From Sulfurimonas sp. (GTDB taxonomy: Bacteria; Campylobacterota; Campylobacteria; Campylobacterales; Sulfurimonadaceae): a stretch of DNA of 55,004 nucleotides. Position 1 is the first letter of the stretch. Every line of letters begins with the position of its first letter. Shown one piece after another: positions 28,096 through 36,844 of this stretch. Position numbers and translations under genes: made by a program. The stretch spans positions 1 through 55,004 of the forward strand of contig JALUXP010000076.1 in NCBI GenBank assembly GCA_027013295.1, written 5' to 3'. The notes under the pieces are model-generated. The model was not told where the DNA came from. It worked only from the letters and a program-made list of their open reading frames with translations, and searched no databases.

Positions 28096-28521
28096 ATGAG
28101 AAAAATATTCTACATGGGTTTATTGGCATTCCTGTTTTTAAGTAGTTCTTCGTTTGCGTATGATTTAAAATCTAATATGCAACAGTTAAATAATGAACTA
28201 AGAGATATCCAACTTGGATTTATTATGAGCAATAAAGAATCACTAAAAGGTTCTGTTGATAAGTTTGCAGAGCATGCACAAGAGCTTTTAGGGAACAAAA
28301 AAAAGTTTGCTCAAATGCTTCCAAAAGATAAGCAGTATAAAGCAAATGAGGCTGTGATGAGTGCACAAATTATTTCACATAATGTACAAATTATTTTAGA
28401 TGCTATTAGCAATAAATACAATCAGTCTGGTAAAATTCGTCGAGAAGAATCACAAAGAGCATACACTTATATTGAACATGCTTGTTTTCGTTGTCATAAT
28501 ATAGTGAGAGATAACTATTAG
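28096..28521 (+). CDS. Periplasmic monohaem cytochrome c'/c556-like protein
   Basis: 141 residues. A signal peptide ends in SSSSFAYD. The mature protein is helical, with one haem motif CFRCH at residues 130-134, very near the C-terminus, as in four-helix cytochromes c' and c556. Cytochromes c' bind gaseous ligands such as NO, while c556 types transfer electrons; the sixth-ligand residue cannot be assigned by eye. AAAGGAGC gives a strong ribosome site at its ATG, and it lies between ispE and smpB with its own spacing (47 and 87 bases), so it may be a separately controlled insertion in a housekeeping run. Confidence 0.75.
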   Translation: MRKIFYMGLLAFLFLSSSSFAYDLKSNMQQLNNELRDIQLGFIMSNKESLKGSVDKFAEHAQELLGNKKKFAQMLPKDKQYKANEAVMSAQIISHNVQIILDAISNKYNQSGKIRREESQRAYTYIEHACFRCHNIVRDNY

Positions 28522-28608
28522 AGTTAAATTTTTTATTCTTCTCTTGCTTTAACAAATCTCATGGTAGAATTATAAATGAGACAATAAGAGTAGAGGGAGT
28601 AATGTCAA

Positions 28609-29061
28609 GTGGGTGAACCATACGCAAAAAATAAAAAAGCATATCATGATTATTTTATAGAAGAGAAGTTTGAAGCTGGTTTAGTTCTAAGTGGTGGTGA
28701 AGTAAAAGGCATCCGTGCAAGGCGTGTAAACCTCAAAGATAGCTTTATTCGCATCGATGATGGCGAAGCTGTGCTTTTTAATATGCATATAGGTCGTCTT
28801 GAGACAACGCATCATTTTTATGGACACGAGGAGAGAGGAAGTCGTAAACTGCTTTTACATAAAAAACAGATACAGCAGATGCAAAAAGCTGTTGAGCGTG
28901 ATGGTTATACCATCGTTCCCTTGCAACTTTACTTCAATTCAAGAAACCTTGTAAAAGTTCAGATTGCCATTGCTAAAGGTAAACAACTTCATGATAAGCG
29001 ACATGACTTAAAACAAAAAGATATGAAGCGAGATATTGACCGTGCGATGAAAGACTATTGA
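28609..29061 (+). CDS. smpB: SsrA-binding protein SmpB
   Basis: Partner of tmRNA in rescuing stalled ribosomes. 150 residues with the family segments [36 protein letters not shown] and [24 protein letters not shown], and a basic C-terminal tail ([11 protein letters not shown]). The start is GTG 28609, with AGGGAG upstream at a slightly long spacing; no better in-frame start is present. Its stop overlaps the next gene's ATG (TGATG). No ssrA gene is visible in the window, although an SspB-like adaptor that could act on tagged proteins is at 22579. Confidence 0.95.
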   Translation: MGEPYAKNKKAYHDYFIEEKFEAGLVLSGGEVKGIRARRVNLKDSFIRIDDGEAVLFNMHIGRLETTHHFYGHEERGSRKLLLHKKQIQQMQKAVERDGYTIVPLQLYFNSRNLVKVQIAIAKGKQLHDKRHDLKQKDMKRDIDRAMKDY

Positions 29062-29900
29062 TGCGTCTACTATTTTTAATACTTGTTTTGATCCAATCCC
29101 TTTTTGCACTTAATTATGAGATATCTTCAAACAAAATTGCCAATGGAAAAACAGCACTGCTTCAGTTTAAACATAATATTAACAGAGCGTACGAAAATGT
29201 AGAGTTGCTCGGTTGGAAATTTAAAGTTTTTGACAACAGGGTACTCCTCCCTATAAGCTACTATGCTAAACCAAAAAAAGTGGTAGCTATTGTTCATTAT
29301 AGGGATTATGGGAAAGAAAAAACGCAGACGATCAACTTGGAAGTGATTGATGGGGGATATGCAAAAGAGAAGATTCAGGTACAAAAATCCAAAGTACAAC
29401 TCTCTAAAAAAGATAAAAAAAGAGCTGCCAAAGAGTACAAAGAAGCAAATGAGATCTACACAACCATAAGTGAGAAAAATTATCTCAAATCTAAGTTTAT
29501 TATGCCTTTGCACTCCAAGATAACAAGCTTATTTGGCAAGGCAAGAGTTTACAACAATACCTTAAAAGGCTATCATAGCGGTACTGATTTTCGTGCAAAA
29601 GTTGGTACACCTTTGGTTGCAACAAATGATGGTGTTGTTGTTTTAGTAAAAGATAGATTTTACTCTGGCGGTTCAGTCATAATAGACCATGGACAAGGTG
29701 TGTATAGTTGCTACTACCACATGAGTAAGTTTGATGTTAGAGTGGGAGAACATGTGAAGAAAAATCAGCGTATAGGTCTCTCTGGAGTGAGTGGAAGAGT
29801 AACTGGACCGCATCTTCATTTTTCTGCCCGAGTTGGTGGTATTCAAGTGGATCCGCTCCAACTTATTGACTTACTTAACAAAAATATATTAAAGGATTGA
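29061..29900 (+). CDS. M23-family (LytM-type) cell-wall peptidase
   Basis: 279 residues with a signal peptide ([17 protein letters not shown]). An N-terminal beta region is followed by a Lys-rich linker (~110-140). The LytM domain holds the zinc motifs YHSGTDF (HxxxD) and PHLHFSA (HxH), typical of active peptidoglycan endopeptidases. In Campylobacter and Helicobacter relatives (Csd1-3, Pgp) shape cells by trimming cross-links; which of these it matches is unclear. ATG 29061 is used because it overlaps the smpB stop as TGATG. Confidence 0.88.
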   Translation: MRLLFLILVLIQSLFALNYEISSNKIANGKTALLQFKHNINRAYENVELLGWKFKVFDNRVLLPISYYAKPKKVVAIVHYRDYGKEKTQTINLEVIDGGYAKEKIQVQKSKVQLSKKDKKRAAKEYKEANEIYTTISEKNYLKSKFIMPLHSKITSLFGKARVYNNTLKGYHSGTDFRAKVGTPLVATNDGVVVLVKDRFYSGGSVIIDHGQGVYSCYYHMSKFDVRVGEHVKKNQRIGLSGVSGRVTGPHLHFSARVGGIQVDPLQLIDLLNKNILKD

Positions 29901-29901
29901 T

Positions 29902-30525
29902 TTGACTTTATTACAACTGATGATGCTTGGTGGCTCCGCTTACTTCGCATTTAAAATATATGAGCATATACAAACGCTCCAAGACCCAAAAGACGCACCA
30001 AGAGATTCTCGAGACAATAATTCTCACAAGAGAGATACTCCTGAACTACAGTCCAATACATTTTCATCATTCTCTGCTGAAGAGTTAGTGCAAAAAGCAG
30101 ATGAAGCCTTTGGTGAGGGTGATGCCAAAAAAGCACTCAGCTTTTTAATTGAAGCTGATGTAAAAGCTCCTCACAATGTAGAGATACTTTTTAAGCTTGG
30201 TTTTATTAGTGCAAGTGCTGGTGATGCTATGTCTGCTATTGGGTATTATAAACGCTCTTTAGATATAGATAAAAATGATACAGTTGTGCAAAATTCTTTG
30301 GCTTCAGTATATAGATCCCAAAAAGAATTTGCGTCTGCTAAAATGCATTTAAATGATTCGCTTGAGATTGATGATACAAACCCTATTACATACTATAATT
30401 ATGCAAATTTGTTGTGTGATATGGGTAATGAGGATGTAGCTATGGATATGTACACAAAAGCGATAGAGTTAAACCCTGAGTTCCAAGAGGCTAAATTAGA
30501 GTTACAAAGATTAAAGGCAAAGTGA
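29902..30525 (+). CDS. Membrane-anchored TPR protein
   Basis: 207 residues from TTG 29902, with AAAGGA upstream. An N-terminal hydrophobic stretch (TLLQLMMLGGSAYFAFKIY) probably anchors it. Residues ~70-205 form at least three tetratricopeptide repeats (ADEAFGEGDAKKALSFLIEA, LGFISASAGDAMSAIGYYKRSL, YANLLCDMGNEDVAMDMYTKAIELNP). TPRs mediate protein contacts; the partner is unknown. It overlaps the nif3-like gene as TGATG and follows the M23 gene by one base, so a cell-envelope role is possible. Confidence 0.85.
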   Translation: MTLLQLMMLGGSAYFAFKIYEHIQTLQDPKDAPRDSRDNNSHKRDTPELQSNTFSSFSAEELVQKADEAFGEGDAKKALSFLIEADVKAPHNVEILFKLGFISASAGDAMSAIGYYKRSLDIDKNDTVVQNSLASVYRSQKEFASAKMHLNDSLEIDDTNPITYYNYANLLCDMGNEDVAMDMYTKAIELNPEFQEAKLELQRLKAK

Positions 30526-31247
30526 TGTTAGTCAAAGATATTTATGCTAAACTCAATGAACTTTCCCCCTTTAATCTTCAAGAAAAATGGGACAATTCTG
30601 GACTTCAAGTGGGTATGATGTCTCAAGAGATCAACAAAATTGTACTGAGTATAGACATAGATGAAGAGCTCCTTGATGCACTAGAAGAACATACTCTGCT
30701 CATTACACATCATCCTCTCATCTTTAGTGGATTGAAAGCATTAGATTTTGATACATATCCTGCAAAATTATTACAAAAAATGGTACAAAAAAATATTGCA
30801 AATATAGCAATGCATACAAATTTTGATATCACTCATCTTAATGATTATGTAACAAAAGAGGTCTTAGGATATGAAATCATAAAAAAAGAGGGTTTTGTTA
30901 ACTATATTGAAGTAAATCAAGATTTCGATGATTTTGCGAAAAATATTCAAACAAAATTATCTTTAAAATTTACAAAAAGTGTGCAGTGTCATGATTTTGT
31001 AAAAACTGCAGCCATAACAACTGGTTCTGGGTCTTCCCAAATAGGCTCTATAGTCGCTGAGTGCTTTCTTACTGGTGATTTGAAGTACCATGATGCGATG
31101 GCTGCGAAAACTATCAATCTGTCACTTATTGAGATAGGACATTTTGAAAGTGAGCACTATTTTAGCGAGATTTTGCATAAACATTTGAAAATTTTAGGTT
31201 TAGAAGCTATAATTGCAACATCAAAAAACCCTTTCAAGTATACATAA
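30525..31247 (+). CDS. Nif3-like dinuclear metal-centre protein
   Basis: 240 residues of the Nif3/YbgI family, which bind two metal ions in a toroidal hexamer and are proposed GTP cyclohydrolase I-like proteins; the cell role is not settled. Family motifs: KWDNSGLQVG, LLITHHPLIFSGLKAL (metal His pair), NIAMHTNFDI, and GHFESEHYF near the C-terminus. It precedes the zinc-ribbon gene and waaA, the same order I recall for Campylobacter Cj0705-Cj0707. Confidence 0.9.
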   Translation: MLVKDIYAKLNELSPFNLQEKWDNSGLQVGMMSQEINKIVLSIDIDEELLDALEEHTLLITHHPLIFSGLKALDFDTYPAKLLQKMVQKNIANIAMHTNFDITHLNDYVTKEVLGYEIIKKEGFVNYIEVNQDFDDFAKNIQTKLSLKFTKSVQCHDFVKTAAITTGSGSSQIGSIVAECFLTGDLKYHDAMAAKTINLSLIEIGHFESEHYFSEILHKHLKILGLEAIIATSKNPFKYT

Positions 31248-31262
31248 GTCCAAAGGAGATGA

Positions 31263-31979
31263 ATGAACCCGCACTTAAAACAACTTATTGACCTATCTCA
31301 AGTAGATAAAGAGATAGATGCATTTGAACCTCAGATAGAAGAGGCAAATGCTAGTTATGAAGCAGCACTAGCAAAGAAAAATAGTATTGATTCAGATATA
31401 GAAAATATCACAAATGAGATTAAAGATGAAGAGCTAAAAAAACATAAAAATGAACTTCATCTTGGAGAACTTTCTCAAAAATTGGAAGATAATTCTAAAA
31501 AATCTAAAGATATAAAAACTGAACGAGAGATGAAATCACTTCAACTTGAAGAAGAGATTGCAAAAGAGCAAGTTACATTTGCAAATGAAGAGATTGCAAG
31601 ACTCGAAAAAATCATCGAACTTAAAAAAGAACAAGTTGAAGCAGCTAAAGAATCTTTAGTAGAGCTAGATGCTAATCTTGAAAAAGTAAAAGCTGATGTA
31701 GATGAAAAGTTAACAGTTATCAACAATGTAAGACAAGAAGTTTTTGTAAAAAAAGAGAAATTACTTGCAACAGTCAATCAAAAAGGTTTAGCTTTTTATC
31801 AAAAGATTCGTCGTTGGGCTAAAAATACAACAGTTGTACCTGTAGAAGAACAAGCTTGTATGGGATGTAATATGATAATCAGCGATAAAATCTATGCAGA
31901 TGTAGTCAGAGCAGAAGATATTACAAACTGTCCACATTGTGGTCGTATTCTCTATATCCAACAAGAGAGCCAAGAGTAG
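31263..31979 (+). CDS. Coiled-coil zinc-ribbon protein (HP0958/FlgZ type)
   Basis: 238 residues. Residues ~20-180 are a long heptad-rich coiled coil (repeated Glu/Lys with Leu/Ile), and the C-terminus has a four-Cys zinc ribbon: CMGC and CPHC with ~24 residues between. The Helicobacter homologue HP0958 (FlgZ) chaperones RpoN (sigma-54) and binds flaA mRNA, and is needed for flagella. The same role is plausible because a sigma-54-type promoter lies upstream of flgB in this window. AAAGGAG precedes the ATG. Structure is well supported; function is by homology. Confidence 0.85.
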   Translation: MNPHLKQLIDLSQVDKEIDAFEPQIEEANASYEAALAKKNSIDSDIENITNEIKDEELKKHKNELHLGELSQKLEDNSKKSKDIKTEREMKSLQLEEEIAKEQVTFANEEIARLEKIIELKKEQVEAAKESLVELDANLEKVKADVDEKLTVINNVRQEVFVKKEKLLATVNQKGLAFYQKIRRWAKNTTVVPVEEQACMGCNMIISDKIYADVVRAEDITNCPHCGRILYIQQESQE

Positions 31980-31986
31980 GACTCAG

Positions 31987-33153
31987 TTGCCTTTTAGGAT
32001 TTTATACTTCATCTTAAGTGTAGTGCTCTATGTTGTAGCATTACCACTTTTGATACTTCTTTCATTGAAAAAAAAATACCATGAGTCTCTTCCTTCGCGT
32101 TTTTTTCTTTTTCACAATAAAAAATTTAAGAGTGAAAATGGTGTTTGGTTTCATGTATGTTCACTCGGTGAAGCAAGAGCTTTAAAGCCCATACTGCATC
32201 TCTTGAAAAATGAAGATATTAAGATAACAACCATTACCCATACAGGACAAGCCGAGGCTAAGAAGTATGATGCAGAGGTTCGTTACCTTCCTTATGAGAT
32301 GTTCTTGCCATTTTGGATAAAAAAGCAAAAAGTTTTAGTTGTTTTAGAAGCAGAGTTTTGGTACATGCTTTTTGTGATTGCTGCGAGTAGAGGAACGAAA
32401 GTTATCTTACTTAATGCTCGGATCTCTGAGAGAAGTGCAAAGAAGTATCTACAACTTGCATGGTTTTATGCCAAGATGCTCTCACAGGTAGATACAATTT
32501 ACGCACAAAGTGATGCAGATAAAAACCGTTTTTTAGCACTAGGGGCTAGAAATATAAAAGTGATAGGCAATATAAAATTAGCAGGTGAGATAAAAAAGAC
32601 AAAAGAGTATGAGAGGTTAGATGTTGAGACCATAGTTGCTGGAAGCACTCATGAAGGTGAAGAGATGAGTATCTTAGAAGCTTTTGTGAATTATGCTAAA
32701 GAGCATCCCTCAAAACTTATCATAGTGCCAAGACATCCTGAGCGGTTTGAAAGTGTCTATATGCTTATGAAGCAATACGCAGAGAAAAACTCTTTAAGTC
32801 TCTCTAAATTTTCACAAGAGAACTCTTTTAGCTCAGACATGATACTCATAGACGCTATGGGTGAGCTTAACAATATCTATGCCATCAGTGATATAGCGAT
32901 TTTAGGTGGTGCATTTAAGGATGATGTTGGTGGACACAATCCTCTCGAACCAGCCTTTTTTGGATGTAAGATCATTACAGGGAAACATTTTTTTCATCAA
33001 AAAGAGCTTTTTAAGTATGTGCATCATGTGCAGTATGTAGAACCAAATGAGATTGCAGATGCCTTGAGTGCATCAAAACAGTTACCACCATCAATGGTGG
33101 AAGAAACAATCAACTTAGATGTTGTGATAAATAAAATAAAAAGTATAGTTTAG
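31987..33153 (+). CDS. waaA: 3-deoxy-D-manno-octulosonic acid transferase
   Basis: Transfers Kdo to lipid A precursors at the cytoplasmic face of the inner membrane. About 388 residues from TTG 31987, chosen because AGGA lies five bases upstream and because the longer version would overlap the zinc-ribbon gene. An N-terminal membrane anchor (RILYFILSVVLYVVALPLLILL) leads to the GT-B fold: VWFHVCSLGEARALKPIL with the catalytic Glu, ITTITHTGQAEA, and DIAILGGAFKDDVGGHNPLEPAFFG near the end. Followed nine bases later by a pseudouridine synthase. Confidence 0.92.
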   Translation: MPFRILYFILSVVLYVVALPLLILLSLKKKYHESLPSRFFLFHNKKFKSENGVWFHVCSLGEARALKPILHLLKNEDIKITTITHTGQAEAKKYDAEVRYLPYEMFLPFWIKKQKVLVVLEAEFWYMLFVIAASRGTKVILLNARISERSAKKYLQLAWFYAKMLSQVDTIYAQSDADKNRFLALGARNIKVIGNIKLAGEIKKTKEYERLDVETIVAGSTHEGEEMSILEAFVNYAKEHPSKLIIVPRHPERFESVYMLMKQYAEKNSLSLSKFSQENSFSSDMILIDAMGELNNIYAISDIAILGGAFKDDVGGHNPLEPAFFGCKIITGKHFFHQKELFKYVHHVQYVEPNEIADALSASKQLPPSMVEETINLDVVINKIKSIV

Positions 33154-33161
33154 GAGACAAT

Positions 33162-33896
33162 ATGTCAAAAGAAAAAGCTTATAAGCTTGTAGCATTGCAA
33201 GAGGGGATTTCAAATTCTCAAGCAAAGTCAATGATAGACCGTGGACTTGTGTATGTTGGAAACAAAAAAGTGATGATAGCACGAGGAGAGATAGATGAAA
33301 AAACATCATTTCGTGTTATAAAGATAGAAAAACCAAAAATTATCTTTGAAAATGATGACTTGTTAGTAGTTGATAAACCAGCTTATGTAAACTCAGATGA
33401 GATAGAACGCATGTTTAAAGATGCACAACTACTTCACAGGCTTGACCGTGAAACGAGTGGTGTCTTGATGCTAGTAAAAGATGAAGACTTTCGTCAAAAA
33501 GCTATCAAAGAGTTTAAAAAAGACAATGTTTACAAAGAGTACATCGCTTGGGTTGAGGGCATCGTGAGTGAACCTCAAGATATCGACAAACCAATACTCA
33601 CGACAAAGAAAAATAATCGTGCAACATCCAATGTCTCACAAAAGGGAAAACCTGCAAGAACAGAGGTTTTTCCTGATATAGTGAGTGCCAATAAAACAAA
33701 AGTGAAATGTATCATCCACCATGGACGCACCCATCAGATCCGTACCCATTTGCGTTATATAGACCATCCCATAGTTGGTGATGAGCAATATGGTGGACGC
33801 AGAGCAAAAAGGGTGATGCTTCATGCTTACAAGGTAAGACTCTTAGATATGGAGTTTACCTCACCAGAGCCAAAGGCTTTTGTGCATTTTGAGTAA
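33162..33896 (+). CDS. RluA-family RNA pseudouridine synthase
   Basis: 244 residues. An N-terminal S4 RNA-binding domain (YKLVALQEGISNSQAKSMIDRGLVYVG) is followed by the synthase domain with the catalytic Asp in LLHRLDRETSGVLML and GRTHQIRTHLRYIDHPIVGD. Which rRNA or tRNA uridine it modifies cannot be told; I recall the Campylobacter neighbour of waaA (Cj0708) as the same family. Its stop overlaps the next open reading frame by 17 bases if that gene starts at TTG 33880. Confidence 0.9.
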   Translation: MSKEKAYKLVALQEGISNSQAKSMIDRGLVYVGNKKVMIARGEIDEKTSFRVIKIEKPKIIFENDDLLVVDKPAYVNSDEIERMFKDAQLLHRLDRETSGVLMLVKDEDFRQKAIKEFKKDNVYKEYIAWVEGIVSEPQDIDKPILTTKKNNRATSNVSQKGKPARTEVFPDIVSANKTKVKCIIHHGRTHQIRTHLRYIDHPIVGDEQYGGRRAKRVMLHAYKVRLLDMEFTSPEPKAFVHFE

Positions 33897-34857
33897 AATT
33901 TTCATAGGCATAGACTTGGCTTGGGGAGAAAAAAATCTCTCGGGCTTTTGTGTCTTAGAACTCTCTGGCTCAAAAAAAAACTCCAAACTTAAAATACTCA
34001 ATAGTAAACTTATACAATCTATAGAGACTATGGTGGATGAGATAGATAAATATGCAGAGCATCAGGTCTTCGTAGGAGTGGATGCTCCCTTAGTAATCCC
34101 AAATGAAACAGGAAACCGAGAGGTAGAAAAAAAGTTTAACAAAGATTTTGCACATTATAAAATCTCTATGCTCCCAGCAAACAGAAAGATACTTCAAAAA
34201 TACTCACCAACCATGAGAACTCAAGAACTCTTTTACCGTTTAGAGGCACAAGGTTTCAAGAGAGATTACACATCTCAAAAAGTGATCTTTGAAGTCTATA
34301 CCCATGCAACTATTGCGATGCTTTGGAACAATCATAAAATACTCCCTTATAAAAGAAAAAAAGGGCGTAATACCCTTTTCATAAAAGAACAACTTGGTAT
34401 CTATCAAAAATATCTTCAGAAAGTTGTTAGCCCTCATCAGATACTTAAAGAAGATATAGCAACACTTAAAGGGCAAAAACTCAAAAAGTATGAAGACCAG
34501 CTTGATGCTATTACTTGCGCGTATTCAATATACTATTGTCAAAACAATAGTGCTCATTTTTATCAAGTAGATGGTGTTGACACCTTTGTAACCCCTATAA
34601 GTCCTTGGAAAACTTATGTGCTAAGATGCTCTGATGACTCACTCTATACTGGGGTAACGACTGACCTTGAAAGACGACTAGAGGAGCATAACTCATCTGA
34701 CAAGGGTGCAAAATACACCAAAACAAGGCGACCTGTCTCCTTAGCATACTATGAAAATCGCCTCGACAAGATAGATGCAATGCAAAGGGAATACGCTATT
34801 AAACAACTCACAAGGAAAGAAAAACTACAACTTATTTATGGAGAGGCACTTAAATAA
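33880..34857 (+). CDS. DUF429 (RNase H-like) and GIY-YIG nuclease fusion
   Basis: 325 residues with two nuclease-like parts. Residues ~7-235 match DUF429 (COG4923 type): FIGIDLAWG (Asp12), VFVGVDAPLV (Asp68), IFEVYTH (Glu138) and YEDQLDAITCAY, giving the acidic set expected of an RNase H fold. Residues ~243-322 are a compact GIY-YIG domain of the URI/YhbQ type: TYVLRCSDDSLYTGVT, ERRLEEH, and MQREYAIKQ with the catalytic Glu. TTG 33889 is an alternative start. The substrate is unknown; DNA repair or RNA processing are guesses. The last codons consist of a 20-base repeat also found at 50269 and 54805. Confidence 0.8.
   Translation: MCILSKIFIGIDLAWGEKNLSGFCVLELSGSKKNSKLKILNSKLIQSIETMVDEIDKYAEHQVFVGVDAPLVIPNETGNREVEKKFNKDFAHYKISMLPANRKILQKYSPTMRTQELFYRLEAQGFKRDYTSQKVIFEVYTHATIAMLWNNHKILPYKRKKGRNTLFIKEQLGIYQKYLQKVVSPHQILKEDIATLKGQKLKKYEDQLDAITCAYSIYYCQNNSAHFYQVDGVDTFVTPISPWKTYVLRCSDDSLYTGVTTDLERRLEEHNSSDKGAKYTKTRRPVSLAYYENRLDKIDAMQREYAIKQLTRKEKLQLIYGEALK
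34833..34852 (+). repeat. Dispersed 20-base repeat, copy A
   Basis: TATTTATGGAGAGGCACTTA, identical to the copies at 50269-50288 and 54805-54824 and on the same strand. Here it encodes the last residues of the DUF429/GIY-YIG protein (IYGEAL). About 10 bases downstream, TTGTATCTAA resembles TTGCATCTAA downstream of the 50269 copy. Confidence 0.85.
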
Positions 34858-34934
34858 AGAGTTGTATCTAAGATTGTAATTTTAAATATGTCTATTTTGA
34901 GGAAGATTGGTAAATTTTAATTTTAAGGAAAATT

Positions 34935-35372
34935 ATGACTGGTAAAGTATTGGGGTTTGATGGAGAAACAGGTAGTATCTCAGGAGACAATGGTTTAAGG
35001 TACTCATTTAGTGTAGAAGATTTTAAAGAAAACACTCATGCACAAAAAGATTTAAAGGTTGATTTTACAACTGATAATGATGGTAATGCAAAAGATATTT
35101 ATGTAATTGAAGATCAAGTTGCAGAGAATACAGGTATATTACTTGGATTAATATCAGTGGGAATCACATTTTTTCTTAGCTTTATAGGTACATTTATTTC
35201 AAGAGTATTTCTTGCAAAACAACCTATTGGTAGTGTTATTGTTCCAACAGCAATGCACTTGCTAATTACACTTTTAGCGTTGATTCCAATTTTAGGATGG
35301 TTTATTTATTTAGTAGGTACTTTTTATTATATGTACAAAAATTATCAACTGACAATAAATGCATCAAAATAG
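34935..35372 (+). CDS. Cold-shock-like domain plus two membrane segments
   Basis: 145 residues. The first ~60 (TGKVLGFDGETGSISGDNGLRYSFSVEDF ... KVDFTTDNDGNAKDIYVI) have the length and strand pattern of a divergent cold-shock OB domain, lacking most aromatic RNA-binding residues. Two hydrophobic stretches follow: ~70-90 (ILLGLISVGITFFLSFIGTF) and ~107-133 (LLITLLALIPILGWFIYLVG). The layout recalls DUF1294 proteins, which also join a cold-shock domain to membrane helices, but the membrane part does not match. TTTAAGGAAAATT is the ribosome site. Function unknown; an RNA- or ligand-sensing membrane protein is a guess. Confidence 0.65.
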   Translation: MTGKVLGFDGETGSISGDNGLRYSFSVEDFKENTHAQKDLKVDFTTDNDGNAKDIYVIEDQVAENTGILLGLISVGITFFLSFIGTFISRVFLAKQPIGSVIVPTAMHLLITLLALIPILGWFIYLVGTFYYMYKNYQLTINASK

Positions 35373-35416
35373 TATAAATTAGAAACTATGTCTGCAAAGC
35401 CTCTGAAATTGGGGTG

Positions 35417-35435
35417 ATTTATGGAGACATACTTA
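35417..35435 (+). repeat. Degenerate relative of the 20-base repeat
   Basis: ATTTATGGAGACATACTTAA differs from the exact copies mainly by CAT for GGC. GGGGTGATTTATGG upstream parallels GGGGTTATTTATGG at the 50269 copy, and GCATCTAA follows in both. It overlaps the stop of the L,D-transpeptidase gene. Confidence 0.4.
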
Positions 35436-36105
35436 ACTCTGGGTATAACTTTTGTACTGCATCTAAATATTTTTTAGGCACTTGTATGAGTATTGGATTT
35501 TTTTCTTTATCTAGCCATCCAACTATTTTTTTTATATCTTCATATCTCATTGAAGTGCATCCTGCTGTTGGTGCATCTGGCTTTTTTTGTACATGTAAAA
35601 ATATGCAAGAGCCTCCTAGTGGTTGTTGCTGTTTGTTATGTTCAACCACTATGCCGAGTTGATATTGTGCATCATCTCTTCTCATATACTCAAAACTTTT
35701 TGGTTTTTTTGTTGGCATAGTTATGATTTGATTGTAGTTTTTATGTGTCGAAGTATCAACGCAGATGAGATCTTTTGTAGCATGGATGTAAGGCATCTTT
35801 GTTTTTACTGTTGGGGCATATCCAAAAACAGAAGTGAGATGGAAAATTCCAAGGGGTGCTTTTTTATCGCCTTCTCGTTTTTGAGGTTCATTTTTGTCAT
35901 GAGAAAGAGAAATGTCTGAAATTCCCCAAGCCAAACCATATTTACCTAGATTGACATCAATATCTTTAAATATTTGTTTATTTCCCTCAAAACAGCGTAA
36001 AATAGCCTTGCTAGAGTTCTCTTTCTCGTTTACAACTAAAACTATTTGGTTAGTAGCATATAAAAAGATTTGTAAATTTATGGTAATTAAGAATGTTTTT
36101 AGCAT
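35419..36105 (-). CDS. Periplasmic L,D-transpeptidase-like (YkuD) protein
   Basis: About 228 residues from ATG 36105, which gives a signal peptide (MLKTFLITINLQIFLYA). The domain shows EGDKKAPLGIFHL (the typical GD-x-KTP-G-x-Y/F block) and the catalytic region IFLHVQKKPDAPTAGCTSM, with His and Cys spaced as in YkuD-superfamily enzymes. These make 3-3 peptidoglycan cross-links or trim peptides; in Helicobacter and Campylobacter relatives such as Csd6/Pgp2 are LD-carboxypeptidases. The C-terminal end overlaps a degenerate repeat copy. No clear ribosome site is visible, so the start is uncertain. Confidence 0.75.
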   Translation of the reverse strand: MLKTFLITINLQIFLYATNQIVLVVNEKENSSKAILRCFEGNKQIFKDIDVNLGKYGLAWGISDISLSHDKNEPQKREGDKKAPLGIFHLTSVFGYAPTVKTKMPYIHATKDLICVDTSTHKNYNQIITMPTKKPKSFEYMRRDDAQYQLGIVVEHNKQQQPLGGSCIFLHVQKKPDAPTAGCTSMRYEDIKKIVGWLDKEKNPILIQVPKKYLDAVQKLYPELSMSP

Positions 36106-36161
36106 AAGATATGTTACTATTACTAAAATATGAAAGAGATTAAATACCACGGAAAAATATT

Positions 36162-36785
36162 ATGAGTATTAAAATTAGAAAAGCCAGCGAAGCTGACGCA
36201 AAGTTTTTAGCACAGATGATTTTACAAAGTTCTCGAGCTGAGAAAAAAATTGGGATATTTGATTTTATACTCAATGTAAATTCTGATGCAGACATTTTAG
36301 CAAAACTTGCAAAGTTGACAGTGACACAAGCAAAAAGTTATTGCCATTTTAGTAATTTTTTAATTGCTGAGATAGATGCAAAAAGTGTAGGAACTTTGTG
36401 TAGTTATGAACCTAGAATTGCAACAAAGCAATCCTTTGTTGATGCACTTAGTGAGATAGAGTGTGGAGATAATATCACAAAGTATGAGAGTATGCTCCTT
36501 CAATGTGACTTTGAACAAAATAATCGTACGCTCATCTTTGACTTTATGGAAGAAGTTGATGGATTTTTAGATGTTGGTATCTTAAAAGCATTGATGACAA
36601 AGTCTCTGCTTAGTGCTAGACTCAAAGGTTATACTATCGCTCAAAGTATTGTAGAGATAGGTTCTCTTGAAGCGATGTTGTTGTATAAGAAACTAGGTTT
36701 TATTCAAAAAAAGGAAAAAAAGTGTGAGCTTTACCGTGAAAAATTTGGTCGTAATGGTTTAGCCCTCTTAGAGATTGAGTTCTAG
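36162..36785 (+). CDS. GNAT-family acetyltransferase
   Basis: 207 residues with a GNAT-like beginning (IKIRKASEADAKFLAQMIL) and a C-terminal acyl-CoA region ending SIVEIGSLEAMLLYKKLGFIQKKEK, the usual last helix and strand of the fold. The middle is divergent. Substrate unknown. It is divergent from the L,D-transpeptidase and its stop is three bases before the in-frame start of the conserved NhaC N-terminus, so it is co-transcribed with the antiporter. Confidence 0.7.
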   Translation: MSIKIRKASEADAKFLAQMILQSSRAEKKIGIFDFILNVNSDADILAKLAKLTVTQAKSYCHFSNFLIAEIDAKSVGTLCSYEPRIATKQSFVDALSEIECGDNITKYESMLLQCDFEQNNRTLIFDFMEEVDGFLDVGILKALMTKSLLSARLKGYTIAQSIVEIGSLEAMLLYKKLGFIQKKEKKCELYREKFGRNGLALLEIEF

Positions 36786-36844
36786 CCATAGAACCCTCTG
36801 CTCTCTCTTTAGTTCCCTCCATTTTAGCTATTGTTTTAGCATTA

